Assembly (NCBI GenBank): GCA_964035545.1
Contig: OZ037766.1
Span: 31,627,773-31,691,772 of the forward strand
Source of the DNA: Bugula neritina
Lineage: Eukaryota > Bryozoa > Gymnolaemata > Cheilostomatida > Bugulidae
Length of the DNA stretch: 64,000 nucleotides
Direction: 5' to 3'
Shown here: positions 38,801 through 50,800 of the stretch, in pieces
Position numbering within the stretch: the stretch's first letter is position 1
Layout of the letters: each line of letters starts with the position of its first letter
The notes under the pieces: generated by a model
Seen by the model: only the letters and a program-made list of their open reading frames with translations
Databases searched by the model: none
Told to the model about the DNA's origin: nothing
Program-made: the position numbers and the translations under genes

Positions 38801-41800
38801 TGCGTAGTTATCCTCTCCCAGTGGGTAACAATATGCATGTTGTTACATTAGTTTGGGAGAGCTCCTCATATTATATAATTGCACTGTTTACTTTTATATA
38901 ATAGCTGAATCAGCAATTTACATCAATTCAAGGCTATTGGTCTAGAGACCTCCTCACAAAACCTTCTGATTTTTCCTTTGTATACAGTAACTATAAGTGA
39001 AGTATTACACTTGAAACTGGTATTCTCCCGCAGGGTACACAGGATAGAGTGACAATACAAGGGCCAAAGATTCTCCCGAATGGTGCCGACGTCTCTGACA
39101 TCTTGACCTTGACCAACCTGCAGGTGTCCGACTCGGGTTCCTATCAGTGTAAATATCAACCTAACACTCAGATGGTGTACAGTGATTCCGCTTCAGTAGA
39201 GATCAGGGTTCTACCTGGCCCCTTCGTCAAGGTGGTGGTGACAGATGAGGAAAGTGAAGTGGAAGCATTGGCTGGGTCTTCCGTCACACTGATAGCACAT
39301 GTGGAGGCAATTCCTACTCCCACTGTGCAATGGCTGTTCAATGGCGAATCTGTCAGTGGAAACAGATTCATACCAGTGTTGGTAGTCATTTCACTTCACT
39401 AAACAATTATAAGTCGATTGTGGTTTCAGGTTTTGCATATCCAGTCTATTTTGAGACAACTTGACCCTGTAGAAGGAAAGCTCATACCTTTTTGCATCAG
39501 AATGTTTATAAATGTGTTTCCTATCCAGTATATGAGAAAACATTATTTAACTTCCTTACCCGGTTTTCATTGCTACTCGCCTACTAGCGTTACCAAAGAA
39601 CTGGAGTTGTCTTCTACTTTTTTGCTACACATAGTTTGTTCTGAAAATATAAAATTAAAAAAATATTTTGCAGCTCTACATATGCTAATTTCCTGGAGAA
39701 CTTTCAGGCGACAACTCATTTTTTAAATTTATAAATTTTTACTAGAAAATAAGCTGAAGTAGAAAAATTTAAAATATTTACATGTTGGTTCTGGCACTAG
39801 TAGATTTAGATCCCAAAGTCAGTTCACTGGTAGTAACTACAAGTATAAACATTCAGCAACTGTAGTTACAATAACAAGCTGTCAGCCAGCTGTATCTAAC
39901 TTTTAAGGGCTATTCATGCCCTGTGCAATTAGATTGAATTGTTATACATATATTCACGTACACAATGCCCTAAAGAAAATGTACTGCTGTATATTTTTAA
40001 AGCTTTAACTCTCTAGTTTTAGTAATTGAAGGGAACAGTATTGCATAAGCCTTGGACAAATTGATTTACAATAGTTGATTTTAGATAGAATTTAAATAGT
40101 AATTTTTGATATTTGTTGATGATGAGTTTATTGTGTATCTACATGCCTGGAATTACATACCTATGAGTGACATAAATTTATGCAGTAAAACTTTGCGCTA
40201 CAAAGGGGTTATATTTAGTATCTTACAGGGTTAGTGTTAGTCTATTTATCTGCTGATTGGCTTGTCATTCTTTCTTACATGTCTGTCTGTATGTCTACAT
40301 TCTCTTTATAGATTTCGATCCACTGGAACCCCCTCAGATTACGAAGTATTTCTCACCATATCTGTCCTGTCTATAGAAGATGCCGGAACATACACACTGC
40401 TTGCCAAATACTCTGGCTCCATCTCTGATCAACAGGATATTCAACTAGTAGTTAACGGTATTTCAGTTTGTTCAACTTTCAGCTTTTACACAGTCTTGTA
40501 ATACTTGTATGTAAATATAATGTATGCTGTATTATGTATATGTAAATATAATGTATATTGTATGTATAGATGGAAATAATGTATATCATAGTATGTACAT
40601 ATAAATGTATCACAGTGATTTTAAGTTTTAATGATTTATTACACATTATCTTTCCTCCAACCTGTTGAGGCCAGCAATCTTAAACCATAGCCTTGATTCT
40701 GATACTCATGTATGACGGGTTGTGTTACAGTCCCCCCTCAAATCATGGTGAGTTATGTGTACGAGTCAGAGACTGTATCAGTGATGAGTAATCCCCACAC
40801 AGCCTTCTTTCAACTCTCCAAGGAGGTGGAGCTAGATTGTACTGTCACAGAAGGGTTTCCCGGCCCTCAACTGTCCTGGATGTGGCAGCCATGTGACAAC
40901 ACAAAACCTGACTGCATAGTTGATGAGGCAGCGTGGCAGACCCTTCCCACCACACTCAGGTAGGTTTTGTAAGACACATTCTCATTGGATAATGCATTTC
41001 TTTGGGAGTTTTGAATGCAACAGTTACTTTTCTTGATTATAGAAATATGATAGTGACCGAATCATATCTAGAATAGAAAAGCTGCGTCACCTGACCGACT
41101 TTCAGGGGGTTGCCCCCACTACAGTGATGTACTATTATGGTCTAACTGAACATTTGTATACATTTAGATGTTTATGAAAAAAAATACAGCTGTCTTTTGC
41201 TGCTTCCAGTTTCAGTATGTCAGTAACATTTTAGAAAAGTTCAACATTAGGTTAAAAAGACTCTTTTCACCGGTGTAACTTGTTCAACAGTTTAATGAGT
41301 ATGAATATATGCTGTTTAAGATGCCTTTTTACAACACTCTGTCTTCAATGCAACACCTGTGGGAAATGTGGTAAGTCATCCATTTCGTGATGGCAGTTTT
41401 CATGACATATTTAGCAGAATATACTAATTGTGTTGCAGCCCTTCAACTACTACTTTGGACAACTCCCCGTACTTTACTAGCTCGAGTTCTAGTAGCCAGA
41501 GTCTCCTTATAAAAACTGAGAGGTCGGGCTGGTACCAATGTCTAGCTGAGAATGGAATTGACTCCCCTGCTATGTACAGGATATTTACTGTAGTTTCAGG
41601 TGTGTATTATAGTACAGGATATAGCGTCAGGTGTGTATTATAGTACAGGATATAGCGTCAGGTGTGTATTATAGTACAGGATATAGTTTCAGGTGTGTAT
41701 TATAGTACAGGATATAGTGTCAGGTGTGTATTATAGTACAGGATATAGTGTCAGGTGTGTATTATAGTACAGTATATAGTGTCAGGTGTGTATTATAGTA

Positions 41801-44800
41801 CAGGATATAGTTTCAGGTGTGTATTATAGTACAGTATATAGTGTCAGGTGTGTATTATAGTACAGGATATAGTGTCAGGTGTGTATTATAGTACAGTATA
41901 TAGTGTCAGGTGTGTATTATAGTACAGGATATAGTTTCAGGTGTGTATTATAGTATAGGATATAGTTTCAGGTGTGTATTATAGTACAGGATATAGTGTC
42001 AGGTGTGTATTATAGTACAGTATATAGTGTCAGGTGTGTATTATAGTACAGTATATAGTGTCAGGTGTGTATTATAGTACTGAATATAGTGTCAGGTGTG
42101 TATTATAGTACAGGATATAGTGTCAGGTGTGTATTATAGTACAGGATATAGTGTCAGGTGTGTATTATAGTACAGGATATAGCGTCAGGTGTGTATTATA
42201 GTACAGGATATAGCGTCAGGTGTGTATTATAGTACAGGATATAGTGTCAGGTGTGTGTTATAGTACAGTATATAGTGTCAGGTGTGTATTATAGTATAGG
42301 ATATAGTTTCAGGTGTGTATTATAGTACAGTATTAATATTATTATTATCATTATTATTCCAGCTCTACCTCCCAGCTCTAAAGGTATAGGATTCACAACC
42401 CAAACAGTTCAGACTGCATCTCAGTTAGTTGTTGGTGATGACCTCCACATGCACTGTCACGTGGCACGCTTTGAGTGTTTAGCTAATCAAGTGGCCATAA
42501 CAGGAAGTGGGGGTGTTCGGTATACTCAAAGTCACGCTGGTGTATTGTGGGCAGAGTAAGTGCTGTTTCCTGTAGATTGTGTGTTTTAGAGATTTTTGAC
42601 AATATTGAAAATTTCTAAGAGTTGTGTAAGTTTTAAATAGCTACTTAATTTTTCACAGGAATGACAACTCCTACATATTGAGTGTTACTCTGACTGGCAT
42701 CACGAGAAACATGACAGGAAACCGGTATTTGTGTGGGTGTAACTCTAAAACCAGTGATGTCATGCTGACCGTACAAGGTAAAAATTTCATCAGGACTCGA
42801 TTGTCTAAGTATGTAACAATTTTAGTTAGATATTGTGTCATGGCTTTGTATTGGTAGAAACATGTAACATATTAGAGCGCCTTATTTAGAGATGTTTGCT
42901 TGAGTCTTATAGTTTCCTCTTAATAAATACTTTAGAGAATGGAGTGTCGGGTGCTGAGTAGTCTTAAATGCATTTATCAACTTCTGATATTGTAGAGTTA
43001 ACTAAGTTGACATAAGTTGACTGTTTTTGACATGTGATGCTAGATTTTGACATGTGTTCGCAGGCGTTGACATGATTTGACATGTGATGATAATTGTTGA
43101 CATGGTCTTGACATGAGTCGACAGTTCTTGACATAAGTTGACAGATCTTGACATGAGTTGACAGATCTTGATATAAGTTGACAGATCTTGATATAAGTTG
43201 GCAGTTCTTGACATAAGTTGACAGTTCTTGACATCAGTTGACAGTTTTCGACATGAGTTGACAGATCTTGACATAAGTTGACAGTTCTTGACATGAGTTG
43301 ACAGTTCTTGGCATGAGTTGACATAATTTATTGGGAGGTGGTTTATTAATTCCTCACAAATCCATCAGGTATCAACGGGCATAGCTTGGTCGAACATGCA
43401 ATAATTTTTTCTATTTTTTATTTTTTCATTATTTCCGAATTACAAAATCTTGTTACCTTGTGGCAGAGTTCATCAGTCCTTTCTGGACGCTACAAGTTGA
43501 GCCGAAGGCTAATATGACAGCCGGAGAGACAAAAACTTTCCAATGTAAAGCAGATGGACAACCTTTGCCGGAGGTCACATGGTATAAGGATGATAAGAAG
43601 ATTTTGAATGATAGTACTACAGTGGTGCTTGGTAGAAATAATCATAGGTAAGTAATACAGTGGTACTCGGTAGAAATAGTCATAGGTACGTACTACAGTG
43701 GTACTCATCTATACAGTAAGTATGTGCAACGGTTGTAGTATTTACAGGTAAGTACAGCAGTAAGTTCCAAGTAGAAGCAATCATAGGTAGGCGAAAAGCA
43801 GAACTATGTAGGAGTGTTAATGAGTAAGAACTATCAAGTAAGTACTAGATAGATTTGTACTGGGTGATACCGTACACTTTGACTTCAATCTCTAGTCAAA
43901 GGTTACTCCAATACATCATAGTTTGTCCGAGTTGTCTGCCCTTTCTTTTGCTCTACTCACTCCATACTCTTACAGTCTGACCATCTACAAGGCTACACTA
44001 GAAGACTCAGGTTCTTATAGCTGTGTTGGTACGACAAGGCGCAGTCTCCCTATTTATAGTAACTTTACTCTCACTGTCACTGGTTAGTATACAACATACC
44101 TTGACCTATATATTAATATGTGCATTGACCTATATATTGATATGTACATTGACCTATATATCTGTGTCATGAGCTGTATATTATGTAGGTGCGACAGCTA
44201 AGTTGAAGGACGGAGAGATAGCTATGATAGTAGTGTTGGTGCTGGTAGTCATTGTCATTGCCGTCGTAATCACGATATGCATTGTCCGGCGGTACTGCAG
44301 AAAGAAATACACGGTGAATAAACTTCATAATATATCTAACGAATTACTCTATTCCAATTTGGTCATAATAATATTTTCATCATCAAACCCGACTTATATG
44401 GAATAATAATTTGTATATACGGAATAGTTATTGCTACTGCAAGTCATTGTCCTGGTTTATATACTGTGTGTATAATGATAGAGTTCTACTGTGAAGTGCT
44501 GTGTACTAATATGTAACTCTGTCTTGTAGTATCTGGAAGGTGACGGTTACTATGACAACACACTATATACACATATATACTGGTTACCTAATAAGTTGCT
44601 ACCTGTTATATATTATGTTCTTTCACTGTTTGCCTGCTTAGTTTCCTTAGTTTCATTTGAGGTTTGAACTGTTCATATAGCCAGATGTTTTGCCAAAGAC
44701 CTCTTCACTTAGTTGTAATCTTAAAATGCGTATCTTACGACTTTCCAAAATTTGCCGTTGATAGGACAATGTCCGATATGATTTAATTTATGATATGATT

Positions 44801-47800
44801 CATTTTCCTAACTTTAACCTGCCTCCAGGAAACCAGGATCCAACAGTGGCCTGACATTGTTATTTTGTTTCTAAGTTGAGTATATGTTGTGTAAAGGCTG
44901 CTCCATACGCTGTAGTACCATCTGTACCAGTTAGAAATGGAGTTGCTGTTCTAACACAGAGTTGTCTGCCCGCCAGATCCTGTCTCTTTCCAGCTTAGAA
45001 ACTCATGCTTTATATGTGTTGTTTTAGCCCCACACATTATTACTGCCTTCCAAAGAGATGATCAACCCCGACATCCCTCTGGACGAACAGACAGACGCTC
45101 TGCCGTATGACATTGGCTGGGAATTCCCTCTGGGTAACCTGAAGCTGGGCATGCTGCTGGGTCAGGGCGCATTTGGCCGAGTTCTAAAAGCTGAGGCTAT
45201 GAACATTGAGGAGGGGGTATCGAGTACCACCGTAGCAGTGAAAACTGTGCGAGGTGGGTTTTTAAATACAACTGGTTTCTTTCAAACTGATTGTGGACAA
45301 AAAGTTGTTGCTATTCTGTATGAAGGGTTTATATTGTGTCTATATTCTCTCTTCTTACAGATCACTCTGATATTGAACAAGTCAAGGCATTAATCAGTGA
45401 GCTGAAGATTCTCATACATATTGGTCAACATCTGAACATAGTAAACCTGTTAGGTGCCTGCACTAAGGATATCAGCAAAGGTGAGTGTACTAACTATATC
45501 AAAGTAAAGGTGGGTGAGCAATACCCCGACCAACTTGCATATCCTGTCACGTGTAGATTATGTCTATAGCATGTCTTCTTGTTTGCAGGTCATATATTGG
45601 TTATAGTAGAGTTTTGTCGCCACGGAAACCTTAGGTCTTATTTACTCAAACACAGAAGCACATACAATCCCAGCATGGATGTGACAGATGGTGAGAACAC
45701 AGCCAGTGTCAAGCTGGGACATGTAGCTGTAGATATGACAGGTGGGTGAACGTATGACACGCCAATACAGGTTCTAGCAGGTGCTTGTTGGTATCTCAAT
45801 GTTACTGAGTAATAATTACTATACTATACTATAATACATACTATACTACACTACACTATACTATATTATATACTACACTACTATATACTACACTATACTA
45901 CACTACACTATACTATACTTACTACACTATACTTACTATACTATAGTTACTATGCTGTAAGTACTATGCTGTAAGCACTATGCTGTAAGTACATAATGTA
46001 AGTACTATACTGTAAGTACATACTGTAAGTACTATACTGTAAGTACTATGCTGTAAGTACTATACTATACCTCAGGTGATGACGACTATCTAAACCCCGG
46101 TACTACTGACGACAAGCCTGTCTCCATGAGAGATCTACTCAGCTGGTGTTACCAGATAGCCCGGGGTATGGAGTACTTGGCCAGTATAGATGTGAGTCAA
46201 TCTGTCTACTCTTGTCGTCATGGTAACGCTCTACTTTGATCTCAATTTCTTATACATTATTTCACAGCTTCCACAACTCTAGACTATGTTAACTTAATCT
46301 CCAACTTCCGGATGTCAAACAGCCTGTTGACTTTCTGATGCCGAAAGCTGTGACCTCAACTGTCTCTATGTGATGCGTTACGTACTGTATGCTGTACATA
46401 GTGCAATCATCTATAAACTATAAACTATGTTGTAGTATATCCACAGAGATTTGGCTGCCAGAAACGTGCTCCTAGCTGATGACAATATTGTTAAGATCTG
46501 TGACTTTGGACTGGCTAAGGACATATACAAATATCAGGAGTACCAGAAGCAGACAGACGTGAGTAACTTGTTCATCAGCTCCTGTCTAACTGAAGAACAC
46601 TGGCTGTAATAGACTGATCGCTGTCCTTTATTATGTAGGGCTCACTACTCTACTCTACAAAGTAATAGACTGATTACTGTCCTTTATTATGTAGGGCTCA
46701 CTACTCTACTCTACAAAGTAATAATAGACTGATTGCTGCCCTTTATTATGTAGGGTCCACTACTCTACTCTACAGAGTAATAGACTGATTGCTGCCCTTT
46801 ATATGTAGGGTCTACTACTCTACTCTACAAAGTAATAATAGACTGATTGCTGCCCTTTATTATGTAGGGTCCACTACTCTACTCTACAGAGTAATAGACT
46901 GATTGCTGCCCTTTATATGTAGGGTCCACTACCGATAAAATGGATGGCACTAGAGTCTCTAACACACAAAGTGTTTAATGTAAGAACAGATGTGTGGGCT
47001 TATGGAGTCACAGTGTGGGAGTTATTCTCCCTGGCTGCTACACCGTATCCTGGCTGGGAAATAGACGACACATTCATAGATAAACTACAAGAAGGATATC
47101 GAATGGAGATACCCAAACATTGTCCTGAACAAATGTAAGATGGCATTCCCTAATGGACAGTGTAGTGTACTGTGTTATGTAGTATACTGTGTTATGTAGT
47201 GTACTGTGTTATGTAGTGTACTATGTTATGTAGTGTACTGTGTTATGTAGTATACTGTGTTATGTAGTATACTGTGTTATGTAGTGTACTGTGTTATGTA
47301 GTGTACTGTGTTATGTAGTGTACTGTGTTATGTAGTGTACTGTGTTATGTAATGTACTGTGTTATGTAGTATACTGTGTTATGTAGTGTAGTGTGTTATG
47401 TAGTGTACTGTGTTATGTAGTATACTGTGTTATGTAGATATCAAGACGTTATGCTCAACTGCTGGCATCCTGATCCTGAAAAGAGACCCAACTTTGCCGA
47501 GTTGGCAGACATGATGGGTGAATCAGTCGACCAGACTGTGAAAGACGTGAGTCTAGTGACATCACATCCAGTTGAATGTATTTCTTACGATCGGCTATGC
47601 ACTGAATCTAAATATAAAGTAGATTGAGTAGATTTACCACCAGCCACTGCATTGTCCAGTCATGTCTTATGTAAACTCTTCTAGAAACTTCTGTCACTGG
47701 AAGACCCGTATCTGAGAAATAGAGATTCTAGAACAGATATTACTATTAGACCGAGTTCTGTGCGCAAGCGTGACCGCAGGGACCTCGAGTCTGACTATCT

Positions 47801-50800
47801 CCCCTCTAAAGCTCTGCAACCCAAGGCTAACGGCTCCAGAGCCCAGAATAATTATTATAACACTTCTCCCACCGGCTCTCAGCCCAGCCAGGTGAGCATT
47901 TCCTGTCTGTCTGTCTGTCTTTCAGCCTGTTTGTGTTTGTCTGTTGCTGTGTACACAAGTGATAGGCTAATGATCATATTGAGTTAGACTCGGGCTACAC
48001 AGCAGACGCCGGGGAGGGGGGGGCTGCTTCACTCACCTGGATAATGTTTGGAACTCGCCTTCACTTGCCACTTGTTTCTTCTGCTAGTACTTTGCAGCTA
48101 GACAGCTAGGTTTCGCGTAGCCATCTGATGTTTGACTTGCTTCACTTCTGTTGACACTTTGTGTTGGTTTCTTTCAGTTATCCTTTTCTAATCCTATAAC
48201 TTTTCCTTCTACATATCTTATGTTTAGTTATTAGTTGCCTCCTCTTTGTATCCATACTTCTAGCAGGGACAACTCCTAAGTTTAGTCCAGATGTTGCTGT
48301 GTAATGATCACATAGAAGTCTTTATTGTTGAGTATATTTCAGTTTCGGTTTGTCATTGTATTGTATGTATTGTTTATGGAACTTTTAGTTTTAAGCAGAA
48401 TGTTATGGACAATATCTTTCCATTAACTTGTGGAAGTTATTCCCCTCCAACAATATGAGTACTTTGGCACTGTTAAAGTATTGCTATTTGCTATAATTAT
48501 TGCTTAGCCTAAGTTTAATCTGCCTGTATCTATTCGATTTGGGGAAGATTGCTAACATCTCGTCTGTTAAAAATTGTTAGTTCAATGAGTTTGAAAAAAT
48601 ATATGTAATTGATGATGTCTTGAAATTAGCACGATATTAATATTGAATTATTCTACAGAACTTACTCTACATTTTACTTTTCTTCGTCATTTATTTTCTA
48701 TTGGCTTGTCTAACCGTTTATATTTCACTTGATCCACCCGCTGCTTGCTCCCAAACATCTTATTTAACCTGGAATATTTTTTCTATATTTTTCTGTCTCC
48801 CCTTTGTTTCGCGTTATGTCTTATTGTTTTCATATTCACATTTGTGTATCAGGTAAAAATAGATTTTACATTCCAAAGTGTAAAGTTATTTTGCTCACTG
48901 GTTACCAATAGTGTGATAGAAGTAGACTCAGTATTGGGACTGTACTGCGTGCAGTATCCACAGTATGTACTCTCTATGTCTATGTACATGTGTCAGTGTG
49001 TGTCTATGTCTATGTTCTAGTTTGACGGCACGTCACACACACACAGTCAGACAATCCACACTGCACTGTAAACTTTTACCTGCATCATAGGTGGCCATGT
49101 ACTCAGGCCACTCTTAGGTAATTTACTAACATTCATCACCGCATACTGCTCTAGCGAATAACTGCAGTTACAATAGTACTAGCTAGACCCTCTGATGGGC
49201 ACTTCACTCCACCTAGCCCTACTTCCTCTCAACATTTGCTCTATTATTGTTGGGATTTATCCCCTCTCTCAGTATCGCTCTTGGCTACTTTACCTGAGCA
49301 TGCTGAGATAAAACTGTTGATTTTTTCTCGTCAGACATTGTATTTAGTACTGTGGGCTAGTAGGACTGCTATTGTGGCGGCTCATTAACCTTGCTTTATA
49401 AGATTGGCGTTGCACCGTGTCATGTTCTAACTATCCTGGTCACTAACAAGCCGAGCTCGCTGATCTGTGCTGCCGCTATACTCCTGGGAGTCCTGCTGTA
49501 TGGTGTAGTGTCCTGTGTAGCGTTCGAGGATAATACCAACCTTATCAGTCCAGTAGTTATACTAGCTCCTTGCATGTGAGATGATTGTAGGATACAGATA
49601 TTGTAAGTTTAGTAGTCACCTCTGTTTCATACTGGGCTAACACAAGTTGACAGGCTTCAGCAGGTGCTAGTAAATCAGCTGAACATGGAGCCAAATGTTC
49701 TCATTGTACATATTAGTTATTTGCTCAACTACCTGGCAAGTTTCACGTACTCAGTGAATTACTCAATAGACCAGCACTATCTATAGCTATATCTTTATTC
49801 TGCTTGCAAATACAGAGTACTATAGTTAAAAGTGGTAACAAAAAATAAAGAAATAAATTAAGTATAAAAAATGCTTTAATTCTACTACTGCGTCTTTGAC
49901 ATTGTTCTGTCTGCTAAGATATTAAATTAGCCAATTATTATGAAATAAACCTTCCGAATGGCAGACTGTGTTATCAGATGTATGTATAAAGACTCCGTTA
50001 TCACCTTTTTAGCTCTATATCATTATACTATATGTAATAACTGCATATACCACAACCTAGTAGATGTCTTCCCTATGTAAATATGTTGTGATTCCCCAGC
50101 ATATTTCTGTATAGAGTATACACGGCTCTTGGGAGTTGCTTCCCAACGTCACAGACACCCTGCTCCCTTCTCAAACTCACTCTGAGACCTCCTGCTCTGT
50201 ACCAGCAGATGGTAATTCTCTCTCCGTGTTGTTACCTGATGTGTTGTTACCTGATGTTCTCACCATGTTGTGACGCTGACTAGAAGTGTCTGTGTGAATG
50301 TGGCAGCAAATATTTACTCCTTAAAGGTGTTTCCTAGATGTTGCTGTGTGTGCATTCATTGCATAGCATGAGTTTGCTGTACCATCAGAATTTCCCCTCG
50401 TCTCTGCATTGTTCATCAGTTAGTAATGTGCTGGTACCAACTCCTAGCTCAGTTATGGTATCTCAACCTTTGTTTTCAGAATTTTATTTATCTGTTTCTT
50501 CATATTCTAAAGATTTATATCTAAAATATCAATTTATGTATTGACTGCCTGCCTGTCATTTTACAGAGCTGTTCCTACCTCTATTTTGATACTTAGTGTT
50601 TCATTCGTTGGTTTGCTCATAAATCAGTCTTCACCCCTCTAGTCTTTGGCTTCACACCTCTAGTTTTTGGCTTCACACCTCTAGTCTTTGGCTTGGCACC
50701 TCTAGTCTTTGGCTTCACACCTCTAGTCTTTGGCTTCACACCTCTAGTTTTTGGCTTCACACCTCCATTTTTTGGCTTCACACCTCTAGTCTTTGGCTTC

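Noticed and set aside
41591-42336. CRISPR-like array
   Set aside because: Units are directly adjacent without unique spacers, and the context is an animal gene intron.
43002-43324. Minus-strand frames with CQELSTHVK repeats
   Set aside because: Product of the 20-bp minisatellite within an intron of a well-supported + strand gene.
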